Assembly: GCF_000002075.1 (NCBI RefSeq)
Contig: NW_004797380.1
Coordinates: 161,457-186,158, forward strand
Direction of reading: 5' to 3'
Source: Aplysia californica
Lineage: Eukaryota; Mollusca; Gastropoda; Aplysiida; Aplysiidae
Length of the DNA stretch: 24,702 nt
Positions within the stretch are counted from its first letter, which is position 1. Each line of letters opens with the position of its first letter. Below the pieces are notes generated by a model. That model searched no databases. It worked only from the letters and a program-made list of their open reading frames with translations, and had not been told where the DNA came from. Both the position numbers and the translations under genes were made by a program. This document shows, piece after piece, positions 11,201 to 18,021 of the stretch.

Positions 11201-14200
11201 AACAGGGAACTGCTGCTTTTTCTTTCCGGATCCTCCTCCTTACTATTGTCATTTTCCTCTACTTTTTTTGTATGTTTGTCACTCCCTTGTGACCTGCTAT
11301 TTCGGGGTGCCTTGATAGTCGAAGCAGACCTTGTGCTGTTGAAGCTAGAGAGGTGAGCAGTCTAAGTCTGATGCCCTGTAAAGACTTCTCTGTTGACACC
11401 TACCCCTTGGAGCTCATATGACCTTATGCAGTTGCGAGCGGCGTAAAACCCTCTACTATTTTTAAAAAACGATCAATAATGTTGGTATGTTTCCTCATGC
11501 AGCAACAAAAAATATTTTTGTTTCCATGTCAAAATGACTTCTGCATTCTGCTTTGCACTGTAACTATCCAAAAGAGTTGTGTCAAGTAGTCATTATGTAT
11601 GTGTTTGGGCCATGGGGTTAATTGATGTGTGTGTGTGTGTGTGTCCTATCTTGAATACCGGTATGTACTGAAGTGTTTATTTTTTCTATGAAAGAGAAGC
11701 CCAGAGAGGGAGGGACAAGGGAAGCTTTTTTTTTGTTTTGATTTTACACATCGTCAGATACAATTCTGTTAAATTCCTGCTTATGATCTTTTAAGTTCTT
11801 AATTCATTTTTTTTCTCAGTCCTGTGTTCCACCATGCTCACCTTGATGAGAGGCCCTAATTCACGATGTCGTATTTTCAGGACGAAAGCGGCAGCATCAG
11901 CGACATTGCGAGGGTGGTGGTGGCCGAGCTGGCAGCAGAAGACAAGAAACTGGACGAGTCGGAGGAGTCGGAGATAGCAGAAGCAGAAGACATAGCAGTG
12001 GCAGCGGGCCAGGTGAGGACACTGTACTGCTGGTGGATCCGTGGGGTCTTGTTTGTTGATGGGGTTGAGCTCACCTCACAGCGTTGGTAGCCTTGTGGTT
12101 AGCTCTCTAACTTGCAACCGTTAGTTTGTGGGTTCTAATTTCGACAGGGGCCTGACATTTTGTCCTTGCGAAAGGCACTTTACACAAATATTCCTCACTT
12201 TACCCTGGTGGAAATGGGTACCCTGCTATAGACAGTGAAAGATCTTGTCAGTTTGTTAGTGTTTGAGCTCTTAATAAGATGCTTGTGCTGTATGCTTCCC
12301 GAGAAGCTGAGAATGTTTCTGAATGTTCTATGGTCTGCTGGGGTAATAGTACTGTGGTGTAAAGGGCATAGAGCTTGCTGTCGAGCAGGGATAGGCACTG
12401 TACAAGTGCTATTTCTTATTATTGTTATCCCATAGAGATGTTGGGGATGTCTGGTCATGGATTGTAATCGTTAGGCCAAATCTGTGTAAATGTAACTTAA
12501 CCCCAAGATACTAAAAAAGCTCCCATCAACAGCTCTCAAACTTCATTACCACCTTACTGAATGAGGCAGTTTTTTCCCTCTCCTGTCATTCTGGAGCTGA
12601 CCACTTTATGGCCATAACCAGTGTTGTGTTCTCCTCTGTTATTTCTATCAGTCTTGATTCTTTTCCGAGGACTATAATATGATTATTAGCAAAATGGTTC
12701 TCTTTCATAAACAAATTTGTTTGGTTTGAGATTTACATCTGCCATATCCCCTTAAGTCTAACTTATACTTCAAAGATACCACTCATTGAATTTCACAGAC
12801 ATAGACAGATAACGTCCTCTTTCAATCTGGACAGTAATTCCAGCTCAGACATTTCTTTTATCGCTCATCATGACTTTTCAGTGACTTAAATAACAGGATA
12901 AATGTTATTTTGTACAATTTCTGAAAATATCTTATACTCTCATTATCTATTTTGGAGACTACTCTTAGTGCCAGCAGTTTTCATTATCAATAATGTGGAG
13001 AGAGATCATCTAGACCGTTTACCTGAAAAAGACTTGACAGGATTAGTAAAATCAGAAAAACAAAATGTACGTGCATTGAGGCTCTGAAGAAAATCAAAGA
13101 AATGTTTTGGTCTTTATTTTGGTGGTGGGGGGGTTACTGTTATTTTCATCCATTTGATGTTTATGATCTTATGCACGTCAGATACATGTTTTCCATGGAA
13201 AAGAACATGAAATGACCCTGCCAATCATCAATAACATACGGAAAAGAATGGTAGAACCTGTCTTATGAATGGACTTCATTATTCCAATTTTCCTTCCCCT
13301 CACTGCATCTGGCTAATGCAGATAGCAATGTGAAATGCTCTGGTCTGTTCCCCAGGAGAGCAGCGAAGAGGGTCAGGAGATGGAGGCCAGTGGCTCCTCT
13401 CATCAGGAGGTCGGATCTGGGACTCCCGGCCAGCGGCAGGACTCCAGCGACTTGGAAGAGGAGGCTACGGAACAAACTCGACTACTTTTCCGAGACCGCG
13501 TGCGAATTCGCATCTCCCAGCCCAGTCAGGACACGGGTAAGACGCTCTTGATTGCAGAAGACACTTCGGATAGTTCTGGATAGGTTGTTATTTAGAAGTA
13601 ATGTCTTACGAGGATAGATATTATGATATAATATGTGTTACGGCGTGCTGGAATCAGGCATTCGTCAATTTTTGAGCTTGTGGAGATATTGGTATCATCT
13701 TACAGCTTGTTCAGTTGTCTTGCTATCAGTGAAAAAAATGCCCATCTATCTTGGATGGAAGTTGAAATATTTGAGATTAAAGAAGGTGAGGTTGCTTGGT
13801 TTCAAAGGTAGAATCAGCGAGAAAATGGCAGTTAAAGTTTGGTTGTTTCCAAAGCTTGACAGTCTGTGAAAACTGAAAACTTACATTTTTTGTGCTTTTA
13901 AGCAACGTTTTTCAGTAAAACCCACCTAGAAATGTGTTCTTAATTGAACAACAGTTGTATTAAGCCAAAAAATAAAAATTCAATAAAAATTGCCAAACTT
14001 GCTGAAAAATGACAGTTTCTTCAATTTCATTATTTTGACGAGCACCTGATTTCACCAAGCTGCCTCACATATACAGTACAGTCTGCTTAAACCAACATGT
14101 GTATTCGAAAACAGCAGTACGCCAAAGGAAAATAGAATCCCCTTTTTTTTTCTTTGCTGTGTGAGTAATCTCTCTTCTCTCTAAACTGAAAACATGGCTA

Positions 14201-15241
14201 AACAAAAAGAAAACCCTGCAGTCCAGCAGATTTAAGTTAAACAGACAATTTGTTATGACCTTAATCAACACACAGGACTTGAAAAGTTTGAATGCATGTG
14301 TAACCTGAAATCTTCTCACCCTTTTAACTGTTTCATGTGAGTCAATTTTCTGAATGCTTTCTGCTTTCAAAATTATATTAAAAAAGATATATGTTTAATC
14401 AGGCATTAAGCTTCAATTCTAAAGGTGGCTTACAAATGTGGAGCACAAATGGGTTATTTAGACTCAAGTGTTATCTTCTCTCATGATATGTTTAAATTTT
14501 AGTGCAGCATGTGAGTTAATCTTCCCTTGGTTACTTCTTTCTGTGGTTAACAATAAGGCAAATACTTGTATTCCCTGAAATATACTCTACTTTCTATCCA
14601 TCACTCCCCCCCCCCCTACCCTCCCTTCTTGTTGCATGTTTTTCCCCAGGGTAAAGTATGGTACTCACTTCTAGTTTCCATCACATTTCACCTTGTTAAG
14701 AATTGTTTCAAGAGTTTTAGTCATGTTGTATCTATTTGCATTAGAAATCTGATTTAGCGTCCTGTCAAAAATTTATATCATTCTTTTACACATTTCATCT
14801 TGTTTCATGCTCATCTCTTATGTCTTTAGTTTTCTTCCCTGTAAGTTATACCTAAAATGTTTTCAAGTTAATCCATTTTACAATGATCATTTTCCCATGG
14901 ACAGCATCAGGCGACAGTCAGTCTCTCTCCAAGTTCCCGTGCTGAATGATGGGGCTCATCGACGGCACTCGGTGACCTTACCTGTGGCCCCGATCTACGA
15001 AATGGAGGATGCAGACGACGCACAAGGGCCTCACCAGCTGGACATCAACTTTGAACTTGTCAGACAGGGCAGCTCTGGGTGGAATTGTGGAGGTCCCAGC
15101 TCACCAGTTCTACCTGACCCTGATGTGGGTAAAGACGAAGAAGAAGAAGAGGAGGAGGAGGTTGATGATGATCTGGAGGATGTAGAGGATATCCCCGACA
15201 TTGCTGGTGCTGACATTGACATCACTGTCACTCCCCCTTGA
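1020..15241 (+). CDS. TRPM: TRPM-family cation channel, TRPM1/3-like, 3' part of gene (9 exons)
   Basis: This is the carboxy-terminal ~844 residues of a transient receptor potential melastatin channel, a tetrameric plasma-membrane cation channel. Proposed exons are 1020-1155, 1619-1809, 3055-3187, 4261-4447, 6025-6176, 6606-7656, 11881-12012, 13356-13536 and 14868-15241. All junction phases agree and one frame runs to the TGA at 15239-15241. Order of parts: S6 (about residues 15-44 of the visible fragment), TRP domain with WMFQRY and RPILPPP (about 57-82), post-TRP helix with KLHDFEEEC and YREKD (109-152), coiled coil (153-205), then a long disordered tail. Known family facts: RPVLPPP, HDFEEQC and SERVENMS are signatures of the TRPM1/3/6/7 clade. 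No alpha-kinase follows, unlike TRPM6/7, and residues 535-550 resemble the EYTSITD tail motif of vertebrate TRPM1/3. The amino-terminal domains and S1-S5 lie upstream of the window. Family call is firm; the exact paralogue is inference. Confidence 0.93.
1156..1618 (+). other. intron a-b
   Basis: AT-rich intron with a GTGAGT donor and a T-rich tract before TTTCACAG. I see no other feature in it. Confidence 0.85.
1619..1809 (+). CDS. TRPM: TRPM exon b: TRP domain
   Basis: A pyrimidine-rich tract and TTTCACAG precede the exon; GTATGT follows it. It completes Asn to give LLIARFN and then encodes the TRP helix with IWMFQRYGLILQYE, the RPILPPP loop and THIYLAFKYIKRRCKGKR, a helix ending in a basic cluster. 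In TRPM structures the TRP helix lies along the inner membrane face and couples gating to lipid and calcium binding; that role is family knowledge. The exon ends with one base of a Lys codon completed by the next exon. Confidence 0.95.
2152..2377. repeat. CT-rich microsatellite tract
   Basis: About 226 bases of almost pure pyrimidine CT repeat with an internal duplication containing CTTCATCCTTCACTCTCC. It forms the 5' part of the second composite repeat, and the Ser/Leu frames through it are not genes. Confidence 0.95.
2152..2830 (+). repeat. composite interspersed repeat, copy 2
   Basis: Same order as the copy at 1-715: CT tract, unique part (CCATCTTTGTGACACTG, CAGGAGACTG, CTCATTCACAC), a short CA-rich zone, then the 3' module with GGTGCTCTGGTGTGGTTTGC and TTGCAAGTGCCGTAAAAC. 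The shared order and single-copy sequence between the tracts show one repeat family rather than independent microsatellites. Confidence 0.75.
3055..3187 (+). CDS. TRPM: TRPM exon c: post-TRP helix
   Basis: The acceptor is TCTCTACAG. The exon encodes KLFLSHEDTEKLHDFEEECM, then YREKDLKFHNSSDERVKI and INER, a close match to the post-TRP helices of TRPM3 and TRPM7 (LHDFEEQC, YFREKDDRF, SSDERI). The exon must end after AG at 3187, since the next exon begins A-GTG-GAG to give R-V-E-N-M-S. The donor is therefore GCAAGT, not GT. Using the nearby GT at 3192 would shift the frame and destroy the conserved coiled coil. Confidence 0.93.
3188..4260 (+). other. intron c-d with GC donor
   Basis: The intron starts AG|GCAAGT, the usual context of GC-AG introns, and ends CAACCTCTCAG. 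The interior is AT-rich with no recognised element. The phase fit (R-V-E-N-M-S) demands this donor. Confidence 0.85.
4261..4447 (+). CDS. TRPM: TRPM exon d: coiled-coil assembly domain
   Basis: The acceptor is CAACCTCTCAG and the donor GTCAGT. The exon encodes R-VENMSLRLDDMNVKENHL and then LATLDHRMSRIDEVADSLVH, a heptad-like coiled coil equivalent to the TRPM tetramer-assembly coil (VENMSMRLEEVNERE in TRPM3). It ends with a polar linker, NDDMGSQESLE, in phase 0. The frame stays open beyond the donor to about 4765; that stretch is treated as intron because exon e joins here in phase and GTCAGT is a reasonable donor. Confidence 0.92.
5279..5959. mobile_element. 681-bp MITE with TTAA target duplication
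   Basis: Perfect 14-bp terminal inverted repeats CTGATTCCGTCCAT (5279-5292) and ATGGACGGAATCAG (5946-5959) are each flanked by TTAA (5275-5278 and 5960-5963). TTAA duplication is the hallmark of piggyBac and Kolobok superfamilies. There is no transposase frame, so it is non-autonomous. The right end carries two GC-rich hairpins. Superfamily is not decided from the sequence. The perfect repeats suggest a fairly recent insertion. Confidence 0.82.
5884..5950. repeat. two tandem GC-rich hairpin units inside the MITE
   Basis: GCCGCT-CAC-AGCGGCCGAATGGA and GCCGCT-GTC-AGCGGCCGAATGGA are about 41 bases apart. Each has a perfect 6-bp GC stem (GCCGCT/AGCGGC) with a 3-base loop. They stand out against AT-rich surroundings. 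Confidence 0.8.
6025..6176 (+). CDS. TRPM: TRPM exon e: start of the cytoplasmic tail
   Basis: The acceptor is TGTGTATCCCTAG and the donor GTAAGT. The encoded segment is polar and likely disordered: DAQQFNPPPYSN, a Ser-rich LSVSSSEPGD block and SPMLVHSKNRIQTDQLSK. It enters in phase 0 and leaves with two bases. I see no named domain. It is placed by splice signals and by phase continuity with exons d and f. A TTAA-flanked MITE ends 61 bp upstream of its acceptor junction. Confidence 0.85.
6177..6605 (+). other. intron e-f
   Basis: GTAAGT donor and a long pyrimidine tract ending TCCCTCCTGCAG. No repeat or other element recognised. Confidence 0.85.
6606..7656 (+). CDS. TRPM: TRPM exon f: long Ser/Pro-rich tail exon
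   Basis: This 1051-base exon follows TCCCTCCTGCAG and ends before GTACAT in phase 0. It contributes about 350 residues, mostly low-complexity and rich in Ser, Thr, Pro and acidic residues. Landmarks are the basic KFTNYARRRQLSG at its start, NFASQSVRFVEPIVHSIDD, a Pro/Ile block PPVLQISIPSDPP, and GEYTSITDTIDTSCIE (residues 535-550 of the fragment), which resembles the tail motif I recall as AEYTSITDCIDTRC in vertebrate TRPM3. It finishes with a charged helix-prone segment, VEAKLKERSAADNKQQ and later RMEYLIRHRLRQISQ. The long uninterrupted frame and the motif make it certain to be coding. Confidence 0.93.
7985..8020 (+). CDS. candidate 36-base cassette microexon, phase 0
   Basis: A strong pyrimidine tract and CTCATCCAG acceptor are followed by twelve open codons (K-N-A-R-E-W-A-Q-Y-L-T-K) and a GTAAAA donor. 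It is in phase 0 on both sides, so it could be included or skipped between exon f (ends RQISQ) and exon g (starts DESGS) without changing frame. The peptide is charged like its neighbours. Nothing but splice grammar supports it, so it may be chance. Confidence 0.45.
9560..9589 (+). CDS. candidate 30-base cassette microexon, phase 0
   Basis: The acceptor is ATCTTTTCAACAG and the donor AAGGTTTGT. Between them lie ten open codons (D-E-R-L-A-K-I-Y-F-K), multiple of three and phase 0 at both ends, matching the phase of the enclosing intron. The donor is weaker than that of the 36-base candidate upstream. It could be chance in a 4.2-kb intron. Confidence 0.3.
11393..11456 (+). repeat. SINE-like 3' module, partial copy
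   Basis: GACACCTACCCCTTGGAGC, CATATGACCTTATG and GTTGCGAGCGGCGTAAAAC match the 3' end of the modules at 2652-2830 and 20993-21165. The stretch 11255-11310 may be more of the same copy. Confidence 0.6.
11881..12012 (+). CDS. TRPM: TRPM exon g: acidic tail segment
   Basis: The exon follows GTCGTATTTTCAG and ends before GTGAGG. It is exactly 44 codons, phase 0 on both sides. It encodes DESGSISDIARVVVAELAAE followed by a strongly acidic KLDESEESEIAEAED block and IAVAAGQ. GC content is clearly above the flanking introns. No domain is recognised. Being a multiple of three it could also be skipped. Confidence 0.85.
12013..13355 (+). other. intron g-h
   Basis: GTGAGG donor and TTCCCCAG acceptor. 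A tRNA-derived SINE occupies its first third; the rest is AT-rich without recognisable features. Confidence 0.8.
12082..12430 (+). mobile_element. tRNA-derived SINE
   Basis: The head GTTGGTAGCCTTGTGGTTAG and GTGGGTTCTAATTTCGAC look like a decayed tRNA with A-box and B-box regions. The body has CGAAAGGCACTTTACAC, TCCTCACTTTACCC and GAAATGGGTACC. The end is GCACTGTACAAGTGCTATT followed by an ATT-rich tail. This head-body-tail order is that of tRNA-derived SINEs common in marine invertebrates. Both promoter boxes are degenerate, so it is an old copy. Sits in a TRPM intron, sense orientation. Confidence 0.72.
13356..13536 (+). CDS. TRPM: TRPM exon h: Ser/Glu-rich tail segment with basic end
   Basis: The acceptor is TCTGTTCCCCAG and the donor GGTAAGA (exon ends ACG-G, phase 1). 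It encodes ESSEEGQEMEASGSSHQE, a Gly/Gln/Ser stretch, then DLEEEATEQTRLLFRDRVRI and RISQPSQDT. If the intron were retained the frame would run 15 more codons and stop at 13579-13581, giving a possible short alternative tail. No domain recognised; the call rests on GC-rich coding character, splice sites and phase. Confidence 0.87.
13537..14867 (+). other. intron h-i
   Basis: GTAAGA donor. It contains a possible exon at 13730-13785, a Tc1-like terminal repeat fragment near 14076-14146, and a very strong polypyrimidine acceptor at 14649 abutting a donor at 14651. The downstream boundary is less certain than for the other introns. Confidence 0.7.
14076..14146 (+). repeat. short repeat related to 17905-18021 (mariner-like ends)
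   Basis: TACAGTCTGCTTAAACCAAC, CGAAAACAGCAGTA and GAATCCCC occur in the same order in the repeat at 17905-18021. TACAG ends and TTAAACC are typical of Tc1/mariner-type MITE termini. Family assignment is tentative. Confidence 0.45.
14868..15241 (+). CDS. TRPM: TRPM exon i: terminal coding exon and stop
   Basis: The final exon encodes NPFYNDHFPMDSIRRQSVSL, a second RRHSVTLPVAPIYEM block, LDINFELVRQGSSGW, a long Glu/Asp run and the end DITVTPP before TGA. Start 14868 is chosen because it is the acceptor that joins exon h (phase 1) in frame directly. It uses TTTTCAAG, which is weak. The alternative CCCATGGACAG acceptor (exon from 14905) needs an extra exon of 3n+1 bases. Everything from 14906 onward is well supported; the first ~37 bases are less certain. 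The two RRxSV blocks look like basophilic (PKA-type) phosphorylation sites. Confidence 0.85.
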
Positions 15242-15330
15242 TGCTTGTTTTGAGGATACTGTTGAAAAAAAGAAACGCAAAAGCCTGTACTGTAATGATT
15301 TATTTTTTTATGTGCTAACATACAGATTGA

Positions 15331-15336
15331 ATTAAA
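15331..15336 (+). promoter_or_regulatory. poly(A) signal candidate ATTAAA, proximal
   Basis: ATTAAA 90 bases after the TRPM stop, followed by GAGGTTGTTCC, a short GU-rich element. It would give a very short 3'UTR. Confidence 0.3.
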
Positions 15337-16346
15337 AACGAGGTTGTTCCTCTCGCCTATATTTTAGACTCAACACTTTCTGGTGTTTTTCCCATTTAAA
15401 AAATGAGTCAAGCACTGTTAAAGGAGGAAAGAGACTATGGGCAAAAATATGCATTTCTTTTTTTGAACTGCCTATATGAAAACTGGACTGAAGCCCTTCC
15501 TTTGGAAGAGGATACATCCCAAAAATAAGATCTAGTCTGTTCCACCATTGCAATAAGAATTGTTTGTTTTTTTCGATTTAATATCCTTGCAATAGTTTTA
15601 AAACTTTTTAAACCCTTTATGTAAAATGAACTAACTGCACCACTAGCCAATGTGTTAGCATATGCATGACTTTTATTCCTTGCCTTAAAACGGCTTGGAG
15701 GCCTGTTGTTTGTTCTTTGTGGTAAAGATTAGGATTACTATCAAAGCTTAAGTCTTAAAGATCAATCAGATGCACATTATAATGAGTACATATCCCATGT
15801 TATATCCACAAATAGATGATAGAACACGTGAACAACTGTGATATTGTGGTGCATATAGGGAAATGTAGTTGGTGTTATTTTTCTTCACTACTTTAATCGC
15901 GTTTTTTCTCTTAATGGTTATTTTAGATTCTAGTTTTTGTAAGTTTGAGAACTTTCAGAAACACTTATGATTATATGATGACTTACTGTTACTTTCTTCT
16001 CATTGTTAATGTATCTATATCTCTGTTTATAGAGCTGCTAAAATTATTGTCATGGGATGTAAAGAGGCAGTTATAGTCTTGGTAGGAGGAAATGTGTTTG
16101 TTATTTTATTGTTTAAAAATGATGTGATCATAAGATATGTATGCAATGTACTGACATGGTGAGAGTGCTTTATTTATTCCCCTTTACATTACTGTGTACG
16201 CATGTTATCTTCAAAAGTGAATGTCCCGGTATTCTAATCAGAGCTGGAGATTTTGGGAAGGGAAGCTTTGTACATTATTAGCATTTGTTTTTTCTCTTAT
16301 GCAATTGAGTGGACACTGTTTCGGTGTGTCAAAGTTTTGTAACTTT

Positions 16347-16362
16347 TGACTCAATTGAGTCA
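16347..16362. other. 16-bp perfect palindrome with two AP-1-type sites
   Basis: TGACTCAATTGAGTCA reads the same on both strands and contains TGACTCA and TGAGTCA, the AP-1 consensus, head to head. Sequence only; it could be chance or a hairpin in a transcript. Confidence 0.5.
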
Positions 16363-16505
16363 GTGGAATGGGAATCAGTTTTAGAACCTGATCTTCACAT
16401 TCAAATTGAATGTGTTGTTTTTGTTTTCTTTGTTCCGCTTGACAAAAAAAAAATGTGCACATATGCATATATGATATACATATGTTAATCATATTTCCCC
16501 ACCCC

Positions 16506-16511
16506 ATTAAA
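16506..16511 (+). promoter_or_regulatory. poly(A) signal candidate ATTAAA
   Basis: ATTAAA about 1.27 kb after the stop, with a TTGTTTGTG GU-rich element some 45 bases downstream. Confidence 0.35.
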
Positions 16512-17512
16512 ATGTAGATCTTAAAGTACCTTTAACATGCAGTCTTTGATTAATCTTGTTTGTGCATATATATACTTTTATTGAACATTCTCACACCGTA
16601 ACAATTGTCTGTTGGACACAGATGCATTCCTGAGTGTTGATTTTAATCCTTCAAGCAAGCAGAATATCATTGTTCTGATAGTAAAACAATTGTATGTTTC
16701 TCACATTTAAAAAAATGTTTCATACATCTTGCTTGGCCCAGTCAAAATGGTGTTCCTTTATTTCAGGCTTCTTTAGCGCTTTAAATGTGCACCTTCTTAC
16801 ATACCTGTCATAGCTTAAAGTCACTTTGTTTTTGGATATACAACTTAAATGAATAATGTTACATTCCTCCTTAAGACAGAGAAATCGTATTGTTTAAAAG
16901 ACAAATACACATCTTTCTTACTTTTCTTATCCGCTTTAAAGTAGAGCTAATTTAGTTGAATGGAATGTACCGCAATGTCATTATTTGACTTTTATTTTGA
17001 TATTTTTGTAACTGCATCAATTCTAAAACTCAATCCACTTCCAGAATAAGCAAGTGAACCAGTTTTATTTTTATTAGGGGACTGATTTTCTGAGATGGAT
17101 GGGTTATATCTCATTACTTTAAAGTCTCCATCTGTAGCGTGTTTCACAAACCACTATACTTCTGTTTTTACGCAACTTGTTTGTTGTCTGTGATTTCCTT
17201 AACATCAACGAGTATCCCGTCATTCTTAAAATTATTGCATTTTTTGCTTAACTCAAAAGTTATCCATTCTTCATCTGGAATATCTTATTAACCCAAGAGA
17301 TGTTTTTGTCATGGAAAGTCTGGAAACATTTGTGGCAAATTGAAAATGCATGAAAGGAAACATAAAGTTTCATTGAGTTATGACATTTAACTACATACGG
17401 TTGCAAACTGTGCTCTGAGTCAGAGGACAGGGAGAAATTTGTATATCAGGGCTTTGTTCAGAAAAATCTGACTGACCACATTTCAAGATGGCTTTTCATG
17501 GGTAATCAAGTC

Positions 17513-17533
17513 GGGGGGGGGGGGGGGGGGGGG
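17513..17533. repeat. 21-base poly-G run
   Basis: Uninterrupted G run. It makes a poly-Gly stretch in a 103-codon frame (17498-17809) that otherwise has no coding character. Run length may vary or be a sequencing estimate. Confidence 0.9.
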
Positions 17534-17904
17534 TCGGAAAGGCAATTATGGACTGTGGGACAGATTACTTATTTGTTGCTTTGGCTTATGGTAATGTTGA
17601 CACAAGATCAACCACACAGTCAGATATTCTACAAGATCCTGAAAGACTTGTATGTTATCCCCTGGTTGTGTTGTGCTACTAAAGCTGCTATATACTTCTT
17701 ATGCCAATGCAGTACTGACTGTCAAGATTTTCTAAAAGCTGTATGTGCAACAATCAACAACAGTCCTTTTCATGATTATAGTGTTAATCAAACTGTGAAC
17801 TTAATCTAGGAAGGGATGCTTTGAATTGTTTACTTATCAATCAGGACTAGAAGAAGCACAATCAACAAAGTTTTAGGAATTAATTCGTGAGACAAGAGCT
17901 GTAT

Positions 17905-18021
17905 GCCTAAACCAAACACAACTGATCCGAAAACAGCAGTAAACAGAAAGAAAATAATAAACCGAAAACTGGCCTAACCGAAGAAAGTCCCTCGGATTTC
18001 AGTTTAAGAGGAATCCCCTGT
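17905..18021. repeat. short MITE-like repeat, mariner-like end
   Basis: CTAAACCAAACACAACTGAT, CGAAAACAGCAGTAAAC and two AACCGAA units are followed by an end whose reverse complement reads TACAGGGGATTCCTCTTAAA, a typical Tc1/mariner-type terminus. A diverged shorter relative lies at 14076-14146. Confidence 0.5.

Larger units (their letters stand above)
7657..11880 (+). other. large intron f-g
   Basis: A 4.2-kb AT-rich intron. It holds two candidate microexons (7985-8020, 9560-9589), a partial SINE-like 3' module (11393-11456) and a short TG tract near 11626-11644. CA-rich sequence occurs near 10555-10590 and a poly-G run near 10746. The remainder shows no coding character that I can support. 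Confidence 0.75.

Noticed and set aside
14253-14300. 22-base exon candidate (about 14275-14296) with phase 1 to phase 2
   Set aside because: The phase would fit the 14905 acceptor, but it lacks a pyrimidine tract and the GTGTAA donor is poor.
17498-17809. 103-codon frame starting in the poly-G run
   Set aside because: Gly tract comes from a G homopolymer; the rest has no recognisable domain and the frame lies in non-coding DNA.
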